A DNA stretch of 64,000 bases from Bacteroidales bacterium (GTDB lineage Bacteria > Bacteroidota > Bacteroidia > Bacteroidales > Muribaculaceae), in the NCBI GenBank assembly GCA_015061005.1, contig SUXJ01000005.1:1-64000 (forward strand). The letters run 5' to 3'. The notes beneath the pieces are model-generated. The model had not been told where the DNA came from. It did no database searches and worked only from the letters and a program-made list of their open reading frames with translations. Each line of letters opens with the position of its first letter. Positions within the stretch are counted from its first letter, which is position 1. The position numbers and the translations under genes were made by a program. Positions 46,819 through 57,351 of this stretch are shown here, piece after piece.

Positions 46819-47367
46819 TCATGCCGCTGCACCAACCAAACTGCCAATCAAAAAAACCGGCAATACAAGGCTGAGGGTCACCACCGCCGCAAATTGAAAA
46901 ATACGTTTCTCATCGATATTCAGAAAATTCCTGCCCAAACACATCACAACGATTACCAACAGCGGCAAAAACTGAAGCAACGACAACTGCATGGGGAGCA
47001 GATTCTCAAGCGTGCCTATAACGGCCATAAGCCCGACACTATATGCACAAAATATCTCTACGGATTCACGCTCCGGAATCGCACCCTCCGCCAACCGAGG
47101 CAGGGCAAACGTCAACACCGCGACTCCGACAAAGTACGTAATCGAATACTTCGCAAACGTGATTACGGAGCCTATCAACAACGCCCCGAAACTCGGCCGA
47201 AGCGCATAGAATGCTCCAATAAACACCGTCAAGGCTGCCACTCCAATCACCGGCAACAAGCCGCGAGTCAACGTGCGCCGAGACGAGTCAGCACCCGCGG
47301 CAATGTCCTCCCACCCTTTTGCAGGCGACATTGCAAGTTGTAGCATCAGTTTCAAATAGTGGAACAT
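46819..47367 (-). CDS. Yip1-family membrane protein
   Basis: The 182-aa protein has about five hydrophobic helices. It opens MFHYLKLMLQLAMSPAKGWED, the usual start of bacterial Yip1-domain proteins, in which the SPAKGWED-like segment precedes the helices. Function is unknown. The frame extends 17 codons upstream, but the promoter boxes lie in that part, so the ATG at 47367 is chosen. It ends 60 bp before smpB. Confidence 0.75.
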   Translation of the reverse strand: MFHYLKLMLQLAMSPAKGWEDIAAGADSSRRTLTRGLLPVIGVAALTVFIGAFYALRPSFGALLIGSVITFAKYSITYFVGVAVLTFALPRLAEGAIPERESVEIFCAYSVGLMAVIGTLENLLPMQLSLLQFLPLLVIVVMCLGRNFLNIDEKRIFQFAAVVTLSLVLPVFLIGSLVGAAA

Positions 47368-47381
47368 GGAATTTACATTTG

Positions 47382-47412
47382 CAAATATACGCACTTTTTT
47401 TGACTCTGCAAA
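47382..47412 (-). promoter_or_regulatory. promoter of the Yip1-family gene
   Basis: Minus-strand -33 TTTG (47409-47412), 19 bp, -7 TATATTTG (47382-47389). It leaves only about 10 nt before the ATG. Confidence 0.7.
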
Positions 47413-47463
47413 TTTCAAATTTTGATGAAATCAAATTTTTTCTTAAATTTGCCGGCGAAAAAC

Positions 47464-47694
47464 ATTTATCAATCTAAATCAAGTGCTTGACACTCTGAGC
47501 CATTCTCATCCTCAATGTGCACAAACCGCTGCCAGCTCAGTGCATAAGTTGCGAACTCGAACCTTCGCGGCTTCTGTTAGTTGTGCGCCTACCTCATCTT
47601 CGTAGAACTCCCCCCAAGGGATAGCTCTCACCTCGTTATATCCCCACGCGTAAACAACGTAAACAAATAATAATTTTCAATATTTATCAATCTA
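47464..47694. repeat. 205-bp segment bounded by a 13-base direct repeat
   Basis: ATTTATCAATCTA occurs at 47464-47476 and again at 47682-47694. The 205 bases between are clearly more GC-rich than their flanks. On the minus strand they keep a stop-free reading of about 44 codons (containing AIPWGEFYEDEVGAQLTEAA) ending near 47515. A different frame continues EDENGSECQALDLD to a TGA near 47471. No start codon except a GTG is available. It may be a small inserted element or a decayed coding fragment. This covers most of the 344-bp gap between the Yip1 and 937-aa genes. Confidence 0.4.
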
Positions 47695-47711
47695 TTTTTT
47701 ACATTTCAAAA

Positions 47712-50525
47712 ATGAAAAAATTCTTACTTTCAATGGTGGCAATGCTCGGCATCATGCCGGGAATTACCTCCCATGTTTCCGCTTTGGAAGTAGCGGAAGA
47801 TCGAACCGACTGGGTAATCGTTGGCTGCAGCCAACGCGGCGGCACCGGTGCCGGTGAAGACGGCGTTCTGGCTCTCATCAAAGACGGCAACGCCAACACC
47901 TTCTGGCACTCGAATTGGGAAAGCAATCACTCAATCGAAAAACACTTCTTTGTTGTTGACCGCGGCGAATCGCTTGCCGCAACCGAAATGGTAGCAGTCG
48001 GCTACACTCCCCGACAGCTCGCCGGTGGCGGTAACGGCTATGTTACCGAATGTGACATCTACGTTCTCGATTCAATTGAAGGACTCACAACGACCTCCGC
48101 AAACCAATCAGGCAATGCCGTGGCTGACGCCGACCACGCTTCGTTGACAACATTCATTGCCGACAAAACCGCTACGGCTCACGGCTCTTTCTCCTATCAA
48201 GCATACGGCCAAGATCGCAGCGAGAGCACTGTAAGATTTGAGACCCCGATTGCCGGCCGCTACATCTTGTTCGTTGCAACTACCACCGTGGGAGAAGCCA
48301 GCGGCAACTTTGCAAACTGCGCCGAGTTTAACGCATACGTAGATGTTGCAGATCCTGCCGGTCTCTTTGAATTGGCACTGAATGCCGACAACATCGCTCT
48401 TGCGCAAAAAATGGCGTTGATCAAGAACGTTATAGACGAAACCGAAATGCCTTCTACGGCAGTTCCCGAAGACATATCTCTTGAAAACTACGAAGCCAAG
48501 GCTGCAGAGGTGAACACCGCGATTGCCAACTACCTCAACTCATTCAACGGCAAACGCATCACAATTGCTTCAACTCGCCGCACTAACTATCCCTATCTTG
48601 CAGCGATCCCTACCGGTAGCAACATTAAGATGAACACTCAAGCTGCTATCTCGCCGGATGCAGTATGGGAAATCGTAATGCAAACCTCAGGTTTTAAACT
48701 CTATAACCGCACCACCGGTAAATATATCGACAATGGAGGTGGAATTTATTTCCCAAAACAAAACGGAGAAGGCCTTGCTCTTGCATTTGGAGATGGTCAA
48801 AATGGTCTGAATGTCGATCACGAAGCATACATGAGTAACCTGACCACTTGGGGTTCCGGTGATGACGGTTCTCGCTGGAATATCGCTCCGGCTGAATACG
48901 TTTTTGCAGCACCCGAAACGTCAACCGCCGAAGCCCCGAAGTATTTCCGCATTCTTAACGCTCGCTGGATGTACGAAAAGGCGTCACCTTGCTACGCATG
49001 TCTGGGTGAAAACCAAGACAATAGCGGTATTAACGAAATTGCCACCCGTGCCTTGGCATCAATCCCCGGCATCTACTGGCGCATTGAAGCAGCCGGAGAA
49101 GACGGCGCAGTGAAACTCGTAAACTTGGTAGGATATTCATTGACAATCGGTGTTAGCAACGGTTTTGCCGGAATGACTTCGGAAGGCTCCGTTTTCTACC
49201 TCCACAAGCAGACCGCAGAGCAATTTGCCGGCATTGAAGAATGCTACGCAATTGCTTCCGAAAGCACAGTCGGCAGCGCAAACTGCCTTGACGCGACAAA
49301 CTACGACCCTCGCGGTGCAAAAATTGCATGGAACCCCACAAGCGACAACGCCGGCCACGGCAACAATGGCTCCCTTTGGTACTTCATTCCCGCCACTGAA
49401 GGCGAAATCGCAACTGCAACTACCACCTACATCAACAACGTAGCCGCTCGCGTTTCCACTCCCGTGGAAGACGAATCGCTCTCTCAGCTCTTTGGCGAAG
49501 AGTTCGTTGCTCAGCTCTATACTGATTATCCCCTTCCCGAACACGACCTGACTACCATTGCAGGTGTAAATACCGCCAAACACTACGACATGAACCCCCT
49601 CTGCAATGCCGTAGTTGAAAAATTGGCTGCAACAGTTAGCGGCAAAGCCTACATGCTCCGCAACTGCAACACCGACTACAGCAACTGCTATATGACTGAA
49701 GGGCAATGGCGTCCTAACGACCAATCAGAATACTACACTGCAGTTACCCCGGCCGCTGACGCCTCAAATCTTGCCACTCTCTGGGCTCTTGACTTCGTTG
49801 AAGGCGATACTCTCAAAATCCGCAACGTTCAGTCAGGACTGTTCGTTGACATCAAGGAAGTAAACAACCAGTCGCAACCCATGACCGAAGCCGGATTTGA
49901 ATACGTTGTCAACTACAACCCCGAAATCCCCGGATTCAGCTTCCTGGCCAAGGACAAAGACGTAATCAATGGTATTCACCAGTCCGACAACGAAAAGCTC
50001 TGCCGCTGGTACATCAACAACATCAGAGGCTCGCACTGGACAATGCTCGCTCTTGCCAAAGCAGACGCTGAAATCGCCGCTACTGCGGAAAACCACACTC
50101 TCTCATTCCCGGGACTCACATTGAACACTCACGAAAGCGCCGCAGACTTGGTAATCACTATCGCAAAAGCCTCCGAAGACGAAGAACCGGAAATAGCTCT
50201 TGCAAGCGTTGACCCCAACGACGAAGGCACCTACACGATTGCCGCAAGCGACATTGTTGACGGCGTTGCCACTCTCAGCTACATTCGCGAAGGCGACTAC
50301 GTGATCAACGTTCCCACCGGTATGTTCCTCGCCAATGGTATACCAACAGCAGCATTCACCGACAAATTCAGCGTTGACGCCAATGGCGGCGTTACCGGCA
50401 TTGACGAAATCGGCGCAGACGCGTTCGCCGGTCAAACCGTAATCTATGACCTTCAGGGTCGCCGCCTGAGCACCCCCGTTAAGGGCATCAACATCATTAA
50501 TGGCAAAAAAGTTTTGGTTAAATAA
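47712..50525 (+). CDS. large secreted protein with discoidin-like N-terminus and type IX-like C-terminus
   Basis: The 937-aa protein has a signal peptide (MKKFLLSMVAMLGIMPGITS). A segment with DGNANTFWHSNWE recalls F5/8-type (discoidin) carbohydrate-binding domains. Two regions of ricin-like or cell-wall-binding character follow (FKLYNRTTGKYIDNGGG, YTAVTPAADASNLATLWAL). The final ~40 residues, with VIYDLQGRRLSTPVKG and ending GKKVLVK, look like a sorting domain. No catalytic site was recognised. The role may be glycan binding at the cell surface, which is inference. A terminator follows. Confidence 0.72.
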   Translation: MKKFLLSMVAMLGIMPGITSHVSALEVAEDRTDWVIVGCSQRGGTGAGEDGVLALIKDGNANTFWHSNWESNHSIEKHFFVVDRGESLAATEMVAVGYTPRQLAGGGNGYVTECDIYVLDSIEGLTTTSANQSGNAVADADHASLTTFIADKTATAHGSFSYQAYGQDRSESTVRFETPIAGRYILFVATTTVGEASGNFANCAEFNAYVDVADPAGLFELALNADNIALAQKMALIKNVIDETEMPSTAVPEDISLENYEAKAAEVNTAIANYLNSFNGKRITIASTRRTNYPYLAAIPTGSNIKMNTQAAISPDAVWEIVMQTSGFKLYNRTTGKYIDNGGGIYFPKQNGEGLALAFGDGQNGLNVDHEAYMSNLTTWGSGDDGSRWNIAPAEYVFAAPETSTAEAPKYFRILNARWMYEKASPCYACLGENQDNSGINEIATRALASIPGIYWRIEAAGEDGAVKLVNLVGYSLTIGVSNGFAGMTSEGSVFYLHKQTAEQFAGIEECYAIASESTVGSANCLDATNYDPRGAKIAWNPTSDNAGHGNNGSLWYFIPATEGEIATATTTYINNVAARVSTPVEDESLSQLFGEEFVAQLYTDYPLPEHDLTTIAGVNTAKHYDMNPLCNAVVEKLAATVSGKAYMLRNCNTDYSNCYMTEGQWRPNDQSEYYTAVTPAADASNLATLWALDFVEGDTLKIRNVQSGLFVDIKEVNNQSQPMTEAGFEYVVNYNPEIPGFSFLAKDKDVINGIHQSDNEKLCRWYINNIRGSHWTMLALAKADAEIAATAENHTLSFPGLTLNTHESAADLVITIAKASEDEEPEIALASVDPNDEGTYTIAASDIVDGVATLSYIREGDYVINVPTGMFLANGIPTAAFTDKFSVDANGGVTGIDEIGADAFAGQTVIYDLQGRRLSTPVKGINIINGKKVLVK

Positions 50526-50548
50526 TTAACCGACTCCAAATGAACGCA

Positions 50549-50588
50549 AAAGCGGCCGCCCCTCAAAAGGCAGCCGCTTTCTTTTTCT
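50549..50588 (+). terminator. terminator after the 937-aa secreted protein
   Basis: AAAGCGGC / GCCGCTTT stem with inner GCC/GGC pairs, followed by CTTTTTCTC, 24 bp after the stop. Confidence 0.8.
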
Positions 50589-50627
50589 CTCAAAAAAGTG
50601 AACGCAACAAGTTTGAATTTTTTTTTG

Positions 50628-50635
50628 TACCTTTG
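50628..50635 (+). promoter_or_regulatory. -7 box of the leuS promoter
   Basis: TACCTTTG 25 bp before the leuS ATG. The spacing to the nearest TTTG (50612-50615) is only 12 bp, so the -33 box is unclear. A run of ten T lies between them. Confidence 0.5.
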
Positions 50636-50660
50636 CACTTCATTATAAGCTCATAACATT

Positions 50661-53429
50661 ATGGAATATAATCACAAAGAAATTGAATCACGCTGGCAAC
50701 AGTATTGGCAAGATCGCGAAATATATAAGGTAAATGTTGACGGTTCGCGTCCGAAATTCTATGTTTTGGACATGTTCCCGTATCCCTCCGGAGCCGGACT
50801 CCACGTAGGCCATCCGTTAGGCTACATTGCATCAGATATTTATGCACGCTACAAACGCTTGCAAGGGTTCAACGTATTGCACCCGATGGGCTATGACGCA
50901 TACGGTTTGCCCGCAGAGCAATACGCCATTCAAACGGGTCAACACCCTGAAAAGACCACCACGGAAAACATTGCCCGCTATCGTAGCCAACTGGACAAAA
51001 TCGGGTTTTGCTACGACTGGAACCGCGAGGTGCGCACCTGCGACCCGGAATTTTACAAGTGGACTCAGTGGGCTTTCCAGAAAATGTTTGAAAGCTATTA
51101 CGACACCAAGTTGAACAAGGCGCAGCCGATTGCCAAGCTTGAAGCGCATTTGGCCGCCCACGGCACCGAAGGACTTACGGCAGCCGAAAGCAAGGAACTG
51201 ACTTTCACCGCCGCAGAATGGCAAGCCATGAGCGAAAAGCAGAAGAGCGAAACGCTGATGAACTGGCGCATTGCATATCAAGGGCTTACAATGGTCAATT
51301 GGTGTCCGAAGCTCGGCACCGTGCTTGCCAACGATGAGGTGAGCGAGGGAGTGAGTCTGCGCGGAGGTTATCCCGTGGAGCAAAAACTGATGAATCAGTG
51401 GTGTTTGCGCGTCAGCGCGTATGCCGACCGCCTGCTCGAAGGGCTGAACCACATAGATTGGACCGACTCGCTGAAAGAAACTCAGCGCAACTGGATTGGC
51501 CGCAGCGAAGGCGCAGAAATGCGTTTCAAAGTGGCAGGCAGCGATGTTGAACTCGAAATATTCACCACTCGCGCCGACACTATCTTCGGCGTAACCTTCA
51601 TGGTGCTTGCCCCGGAGAGTGCTTACGTTAAGCAGGTGACGACCGCCGACCGCAAAGAAGCCGTTGAGGCATATCTTGCCGAGGTTAAACATAAAACCGA
51701 GCGCGAGCGCATGATTGACAAGAAAGTGACCGGAGCATTCACAGGAGCATACGCCGTAAATCCGCTTACCGGCAAGGAAATCCCGATCTGGGTGAGCGAC
51801 TATGTGCTTGCCGGCTATGGCACCGGCGCAATTATGGCAGTGCCCGCCCACGACAGCCGCGACTATGCCTTTGCTCGCAAATTTGACCTCCCGATTATCC
51901 CGCTGATTGAGGGAGCCGACGTAAGCGAGCAGAGTTTCGACGCCAAGAGCGGAAAGATGATTAATTCCTGCGGCCCGGAACTCGACTTGAACGGCATGGA
52001 GGTAAAAGACGCCATCGCCGCCACGAAAAAATTCATCTCGGAAAAAGGAATCGGAAAAGTAAAAGTAAACTTCCGACTGCGCGATGCCATTTTCTCACGC
52101 CAACGCTATTGGGGCGAACCCTTCCCGGTGTATTATAAAAACGGTGTGCCCTGCATGCTGCCCGAAGAGCAACTGCCGCTCCAACTCCCGGAAATCGACC
52201 AATATTTACCCACTGAAAGCGGCGAACCGCCACTGGGCAGAGCCAAGAATTGGCAAACTGCCGACGGCTATCCTTTGGAACTGAACACGATGCCCGGATT
52301 TGCCGGCTCAAGCGCATATTATTTGCGCTACATGGATCCGCATAACAATGAAGCATTGGTTGGCTCGGAAGCTAATGAATATTGGCGCGAGGTTGACCTC
52401 TACATCGGAGGTACGGAACATGCCACCGGCCACTTGATATATGCTCGTTTCTGGAATAAGTTCTTGTTTGACTTGGGAGAAATCGTGAGCGACGAACCCT
52501 TCCGCAAACTCATCAACCAAGGCATGATTCAGGGTCGCAGCAACTTCGTTTATCGCATCAAGGACACCAATACGTTTGTTTCTCTGGGACTAAAAGACCA
52601 ATATGACACAACGAAACTCCACGTTGACATCAACATCGTCAACAGCCTGACCGACGAACTTGACCAAGACGCATTCCGCGCTTGGCGTCCCGAGTTCAAC
52701 GATGCCGAGTTCATATTGGAAAACGGCAAATATATCTGCGGAGCTGCAGTTGAGAAGATGTCGAAGTCTATGTTCAACGTCGTTAACCCCGACGACATCG
52801 TGGAGCGCTATGGAGCCGACACACTCCGCATGTATGAAATGTTCCTCGGTCCGCTCGAACAAAGCAAACCATGGGACACTAACGGCATTGACGGAGTGAA
52901 CCGCTTCCTGAAAAAACTGTGGAAACTCTATGAAGGCGGCGTCAGCGACGCTCCCGCCTCGGCAGCATCGCTGAAGAGCATTCACACGCTTATCAAGAAA
53001 GTGGGAGCCGACATTGAAAACTTCAGTTTCAATACCTCTGTGGCTGCATTCATGATATGCGTAAATGAACTGACCGCACAAAAATGCAACTCGCGCGATG
53101 CACTCGAACCGCTGGCAATCGTTCTGGCACCATTCGCCCCCCACATTGCCGAAGAACTTTGGCACAACGCCTTGGGCAACAATTCCACAATATGCGATGC
53201 CCACTGGCCTGCCTACGATGAAGCACACTTGATTGAACAAGAAGTGACTTACCCGATATCGTTTAACGGCAAGGCTCGTTTCCAACTCACTTTGCCCGCC
53301 AACCTCGGACAAGAAGATGTGCTCGCCGCTGCAATGAGCCACCCCAATGCCGGCAAATGGCTCGAAGGCAAAACAGTGGTGAAAACAGTCTTTGTCCCGG
53401 GCAAGATAGTCAACATCGTAGTTAAGTAA
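50661..53429 (+). CDS. leuS: leucyl-tRNA synthetase
   Basis: The 922-aa class Ia synthetase charges tRNA-Leu. HIGH-type motif [14 protein letters not shown] is at 41-54. A large CP1 editing domain follows, with [17 protein letters not shown] and [15 protein letters not shown]. The KMSKS loop is at 699-703 and an anticodon-binding domain lies beyond it. The length is usual for bacterial LeuRS. rdgB follows after a 36-bp gap. Confidence 0.97.
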   Translation: MEYNHKEIESRWQQYWQDREIYKVNVDGSRPKFYVLDMFPYPSGAGLHVGHPLGYIASDIYARYKRLQGFNVLHPMGYDAYGLPAEQYAIQTGQHPEKTTTENIARYRSQLDKIGFCYDWNREVRTCDPEFYKWTQWAFQKMFESYYDTKLNKAQPIAKLEAHLAAHGTEGLTAAESKELTFTAAEWQAMSEKQKSETLMNWRIAYQGLTMVNWCPKLGTVLANDEVSEGVSLRGGYPVEQKLMNQWCLRVSAYADRLLEGLNHIDWTDSLKETQRNWIGRSEGAEMRFKVAGSDVELEIFTTRADTIFGVTFMVLAPESAYVKQVTTADRKEAVEAYLAEVKHKTERERMIDKKVTGAFTGAYAVNPLTGKEIPIWVSDYVLAGYGTGAIMAVPAHDSRDYAFARKFDLPIIPLIEGADVSEQSFDAKSGKMINSCGPELDLNGMEVKDAIAATKKFISEKGIGKVKVNFRLRDAIFSRQRYWGEPFPVYYKNGVPCMLPEEQLPLQLPEIDQYLPTESGEPPLGRAKNWQTADGYPLELNTMPGFAGSSAYYLRYMDPHNNEALVGSEANEYWREVDLYIGGTEHATGHLIYARFWNKFLFDLGEIVSDEPFRKLINQGMIQGRSNFVYRIKDTNTFVSLGLKDQYDTTKLHVDINIVNSLTDELDQDAFRAWRPEFNDAEFILENGKYICGAAVEKMSKSMFNVVNPDDIVERYGADTLRMYEMFLGPLEQSKPWDTNGIDGVNRFLKKLWKLYEGGVSDAPASAASLKSIHTLIKKVGADIENFSFNTSVAAFMICVNELTAQKCNSRDALEPLAIVLAPFAPHIAEELWHNALGNNSTICDAHWPAYDEAHLIEQEVTYPISFNGKARFQLTLPANLGQEDVLAAAMSHPNAGKWLEGKTVVKTVFVPGKIVNIVVK

Positions 53430-53465
53430 GCAATAAATCGGATAGTTATCACGTTAATAGAACAC

Positions 53466-54032
53466 ATGATAGTATTCGCCACAAATAATGCCCACAAGCT
53501 CGCCGAAGTGCGCCAAATAGCCGGCCCCGAAGCGGAAATAAAGTCCATGAGCGAGATTGGCTGCCACGATGACATTCCCGAAACGGCCACCACCCTTGAA
53601 GGAAATGCGAAGCTGAAGGCATGCTACGTAAGCGAGCGATTTGGCTGCGATTGTTTTGCCGACGACACCGGGCTGGAAGTGGAAGCACTTGGCGGAGCTC
53701 CAGGAGTCTACAGCGCACGCTATGCCGGCGACGGTCATGACTCCAAAGCCAACATGGCAAAACTGCTTATGCAAATGCAAGGAGAAACCAACCGACGAGC
53801 TCGATTCAGAACGGTCATTGCCTTGAGTCGAGACGGAGAAGTCAAGATGGTTGAAGGTATCGTGGAGGGAAAAATTGCTGAAACGCCATGCGGAGTCGAT
53901 GGCTTTGGCTATGATCCGATATTCATTCCCGACGAGGGCTCCGGCTTGACTTTTGCCGAAATGACTGCGGCTGAAAAAAACGCCATAAGCCACCGCGGTC
54001 GCGCAATGAGCAAATTACTTGACATTATATGA
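53466..54032 (+). CDS. rdgB: non-canonical purine NTP pyrophosphatase (RdgB/HAM1)
   Basis: The 188-aa enzyme removes ITP, dITP and XTP from nucleotide pools. It opens [17 protein letters not shown], has the central [18 protein letters not shown] active-site block, and ends with SHRGRAM. Its TGA overlaps an ATG of the next gene (ATGA), suggesting cotranslation. Confidence 0.95.
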   Translation: MIVFATNNAHKLAEVRQIAGPEAEIKSMSEIGCHDDIPETATTLEGNAKLKACYVSERFGCDCFADDTGLEVEALGGAPGVYSARYAGDGHDSKANMAKLLMQMQGETNRRARFRTVIALSRDGEVKMVEGIVEGKIAETPCGVDGFGYDPIFIPDEGSGLTFAEMTAAEKNAISHRGRAMSKLLDII

Positions 54033-56398
54033 CAACACCAATCATTCATAATAAGATGAAGCAACTTTTCTTATATCTTGCTGCTCTTTTAAGCCTTACT
54101 GCCACAGCTCAAAACTACGTTGGGTCGTGGGAAGTGTTTCCCAACTATGGAACGCCGGCAACCGTTGTAGAATCTCCGGAATACGTCTATGTCCTATCGG
54201 GAACCAGCCTTTGCGGATACGACAAATCCACCGGCGAGGTGATTGCTTACAACACCTCACACAAACTCAACGGCAACTTAGTAAGCGGTATATGGTATGA
54301 CCCGGAAGAGAAATACCTTTTTGTGGCATATACAGACTATAACATTGACCTGCTTTACGATGACGGTCGAACCATCAATGTTCCCGACTTGCGTGATGCA
54401 GCAATTTCCAACGACAAAAAAATCAACCAAGTAGCATTCAGCGAAGGCAAAGCTTACGTTGCACTAAATTCCGGCATGATTGTCATTGATCCCGAACACG
54501 GGGCAGTAACGGAAAGTTGCATTTGGGGCAAACAAGTCAACTTGATTGCCGCAAGTCCGAAACATATATTTGTTTACTATAATGGCGGCGACCGTTGGTA
54601 TTATTCGCCAAAGAATGTTTCTCACCATAATTTGTCGAAATCCTTCAAACGATGCCCCAACAGCGGACCATACGCGAACAACGGCTTGATCAGCGCCAAC
54701 GGAATCACAGCTCTTATTGGCAGCGACAAGAGACTCTACACCATGAACATCAACGACGAAGCCACCGATAGCGCAACGGTTCTCACCGGAGCCACGAGTT
54801 ACTCGGTGCCCGTCTCGCTCGATGCCAAGAGCTTGCAAGTTACGGAATCGGGCATTTCAATGTCGGGCAACGGTGTGGTGTATCTCCTCGACAAAGAAAA
54901 ACAAATAACCACCATTACCGCCGCAGAATCTAAAGGCAATATAGTGGCTACTTGGAACGGTCAAAGCCTCTGGCTTGCCGATGCTACCGGATATGGCCAA
55001 TATGACCCGACAAGCAGCTCATTCAAAGTAGCGCGCACCAAGCCGAACAGCACCTCCGGAACCAACGTCGGCATCTTCAAGCAAACCCCCGACGGCACAA
55101 TCTACATGTCAACCGTCGGAGTCCAACACGCTCCTGTTGCCTACAATATATCATACGGCAAGAACGCCTACTTGGACCTCTACAAAAACGGCAAAATTAC
55201 CGCTAGCCCGGTAGCTCTGGAAAAATCACTTAGTGAATTTGAATTCTTACCCGGCAGCAACGATGAATTAATCGCAACTTACTTCTCAACGGGAGCAAGC
55301 AGAATAAACCTGACGGACAAGACAACATATAAGTACACCAAAGATAACACCAACTTCGACACCAACTACTTGGTACGCGACGTAAAGATAGACTCCGACG
55401 GTTCACTTTGGTTTGTTCATCGTTATTATAATAACTACACACTTCTGCTCATTAAAGCAAAGCCGGGCAGCTGGGAAACCGAATCAAACGTTGAAGGTTG
55501 GTCATTGCTCGAACTTCCTGATATAGGCCAAAACCACTCTTCTCGAATGGTGATTGATGAGGCAAAAAGGAATATCATAGTTAGCGGATCGGACGGAATA
55601 GCAGTAGTAAAAATGCCTGCTGCTAACGAAAATTTAAGCTCCGCCACCAAGATTGCATATAACGACATGACTCGCGACGAAGACGGCATGTCAATGGATG
55701 CATGGAAATATCCGTCACTTGTAGTTGACAAATCCGGTTGGATATGGATTGCTTCAGATACCGGCATCAGAGTTATTCGCAACTCCAACGATGCATTTTC
55801 TGCCGGGTTCGCTCCGATGCGACCCAAAGTAGCCCGCAATGACGGCACCAACTTGGCAGACTATCTGCTTGATCAGGTTGAAGTATTCAATATACACGTC
55901 GACGAAAATAATCAGAAGTGGATTTCTACCCTTGGTTCCGGACTTTATCGAGTTAGCGCCAACGGTTCGGAAATACTTGACCATTTCACCACAGAAAACT
56001 CTCAGCTGCCGTCTGACAACGTATTTGCGGCACATGCTGACCGTAACTCCAACAAAATATTTATCGGCACAGACCAAGGGCTCTGCATTTACCACTCAAC
56101 TACCTCACCCGCAGCACCGGACTTTAGCGACGTGTATGCTTATCCCAATCCCGTCACGCCGGACTACACCGGTTGGATCACCGTCACCGGCTTGATGGAC
56201 GGTTCATTGGTCAAAATAGCTGATGCCGCAGGCAGAGTATTCTACCAAGGCAAAAGCGATGGCGGAATGGTAACATGGAACGGCTGCGACGCCTCCGGAC
56301 GCAGAGTTAAAAGCGGTGTTTACTTCGTCTTTGCATCGCAAAGCGAAGAAGGTTCATCCTCAAGCGCAGCTGTCACCAAGATTGTTGTTGTCAATTAA
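54029..56398 (+). CDS. PorZ-like beta-propeller protein with type IX C-terminal domain
   Basis: The 789-aa protein (780 if it starts at the second ATG, 54056, where the signal peptide [19 protein letters not shown] begins) has two propeller blocks. These are rich in repeats like [19 protein letters not shown] and [19 protein letters not shown]. The final ~90 residues ([15 protein letters not shown] through [11 protein letters not shown]) form a classic type IX sorting domain. Layout and length resemble PorZ, a surface component of the type IX attachment complex. The gene is coupled to rdgB. The assignment to PorZ is by architecture, not by a catalytic motif. Confidence 0.75.
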   Translation: MTTPIIHNKMKQLFLYLAALLSLTATAQNYVGSWEVFPNYGTPATVVESPEYVYVLSGTSLCGYDKSTGEVIAYNTSHKLNGNLVSGIWYDPEEKYLFVAYTDYNIDLLYDDGRTINVPDLRDAAISNDKKINQVAFSEGKAYVALNSGMIVIDPEHGAVTESCIWGKQVNLIAASPKHIFVYYNGGDRWYYSPKNVSHHNLSKSFKRCPNSGPYANNGLISANGITALIGSDKRLYTMNINDEATDSATVLTGATSYSVPVSLDAKSLQVTESGISMSGNGVVYLLDKEKQITTITAAESKGNIVATWNGQSLWLADATGYGQYDPTSSSFKVARTKPNSTSGTNVGIFKQTPDGTIYMSTVGVQHAPVAYNISYGKNAYLDLYKNGKITASPVALEKSLSEFEFLPGSNDELIATYFSTGASRINLTDKTTYKYTKDNTNFDTNYLVRDVKIDSDGSLWFVHRYYNNYTLLLIKAKPGSWETESNVEGWSLLELPDIGQNHSSRMVIDEAKRNIIVSGSDGIAVVKMPAANENLSSATKIAYNDMTRDEDGMSMDAWKYPSLVVDKSGWIWIASDTGIRVIRNSNDAFSAGFAPMRPKVARNDGTNLADYLLDQVEVFNIHVDENNQKWISTLGSGLYRVSANGSEILDHFTTENSQLPSDNVFAAHADRNSNKIFIGTDQGLCIYHSTTSPAAPDFSDVYAYPNPVTPDYTGWITVTGLMDGSLVKIADAAGRVFYQGKSDGGMVTWNGCDASGRRVKSGVYFVFASQSEEGSSSSAAVTKIVVVN

Positions 56399-56935
56399 AT
56401 GAACGCATCGGAATCATTAAAATACACCGACGAGGTCGATAAATCATTCGGCCTCGCCGGTATGGCTATTAGCCTGATGGCGTGGGATGCTGAAGATATG
56501 CTTCAGCGCATCGATCTTGACTCGGACGATAGCGATGCCATGCTCATGTCAGATGATTATTATTTCTGCACCTCTCCCAGAGTCAATGCTAAAGCTGTAT
56601 GGGAGCAAACATTGAAACGATTTCAAATAACCGCAGCAATGACCATCGGCAACTTAGTCTGCCGAGAATTGGCTCACCGCAATCAACGCAAAATATCATC
56701 AACCACCGACTCTGCATTGCGCAAAGTCCTCACCGCAGAGGGCGCAGCCCTTTGCGACCTTGAAGACGATGAAGTGAGCCAAGTTTACACCAAATCTCTT
56801 GCCTACTGCAACCGACTCTTCGGTCACTCCGGCGTGTGCCGTCTCGCCGAACAACTCGCAGAAACGATCCGCACAAATCGCGCTATTGAAGCCACCCAAA
56901 TTTGGACCCTGCTCGCCCCCCTAAATAACCTATAG
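56399..56935 (+). CDS. conserved hypothetical protein, 178 aa
   Basis: ATG follows directly on the TAA of the PorZ-like gene. The protein is hydrophilic and mostly helical, with an acidic N-terminal half (DLDSDDSDAMLMSDDYYF) and no signal peptide or membrane segment. I recognise no family. Its last ~19 codons, ending NRAIEATQIWTLLAPLNNL, recur in altered form at 57226-57286 and 62569-62618 (NRAIEAARICEHLATLNNL). The gene end has therefore been copied or used as a recombination site. Confidence 0.75.
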   Translation: MNASESLKYTDEVDKSFGLAGMAISLMAWDAEDMLQRIDLDSDDSDAMLMSDDYYFCTSPRVNAKAVWEQTLKRFQITAAMTIGNLVCRELAHRNQRKISSTTDSALRKVLTAEGAALCDLEDDEVSQVYTKSLAYCNRLFGHSGVCRLAEQLAETIRTNRAIEATQIWTLLAPLNNL

Positions 56936-56960
56936 TACTATAGTCACTATAGCCACTATA
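56930..56960 (+). repeat. short tandem repeat of CTATAG-type units
   Basis: Four CTATA-containing units spaced 8-9 bases apart (CTATAG, ACTATAG, CACTATAG, CACTATAA) start in the stop codon of the 178-aa gene. The run is also partly self-complementary. Confidence 0.5.
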
Positions 56961-56977
56961 AAACCCCGCCAAGCTAT

Positions 56978-57238
56978 ATGCCAGAAGAATTTCACATCCT
57001 TAAACGACAACGTCCTTGGCGTGATGCATTCTTCTACCGGAAAGCCGAGGTGCTTTATCAACTCACATTCTCATTCTGCCGCAAGTTCTTGCCTCCCCAT
57101 GGAGATCGAACTACAGACCAAATGGTTCAAGCGGCAAGAAGCGGCAAACAAAACATCATTGAAGGCACTGAAGACGGCGTCACGTCTTCTGAAATGCAAA
57201 TCAAGCTGCTTAACGTAGCGCGCAAATCGCGCCATTGA
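56978..57238 (+). pseudogene. four-helix-bundle protein, truncated
   Basis: 86 codons beginning MPEEFHILKRQRPWRDAFFY. The segment DQMVQAARSGKQNIIEGTED is characteristic of the four-helix-bundle (23S rRNA-intervening/'suffix') family. Full-length members are about twice as long or more. Homology stops after KLLNVAR (near 57216), where the sequence passes into a copy of the 3' end of the 178-aa gene. I infer a gene truncated by recombination. Confidence 0.7.
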
Positions 57239-57286
57239 AGCCGCCCGAATTTGCGAACATTTAGCCACTCTAAACAACTTATAGAA
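57216..57286 (+). pseudogene. displaced 3' end related to the 178-aa gene
   Basis: In a frame one base ahead of the truncated gene, the sequence reads NRAIEAARICEHLATLNNL then TAG. It parallels the end of the 178-aa protein and begins with near-identical bases (CAAATCGCGC). It forms the left boundary of the duplicated acyltransferase unit. Confidence 0.55.
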
Positions 57287-57351
57287 CGATGAATCCCCTT
57301 TGTTTTAAATAGATTAAACGTGGGGAGAACCAATATGCATTTTATAAACGT

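Noticed and set aside
47441-47711. A complete small gene on the minus strand in the 205-bp segment
   Set aside because: No ATG, and the two protein-like readings are in different frames. Recorded only as a possible insertion or decayed fragment.
50832-51851. 339-codon open frame antisense to leuS
   Set aside because: It lies wholly inside leuS, whose motifs are unambiguous. The composition (Cys/His/Gly-rich) is that of an antisense shadow.
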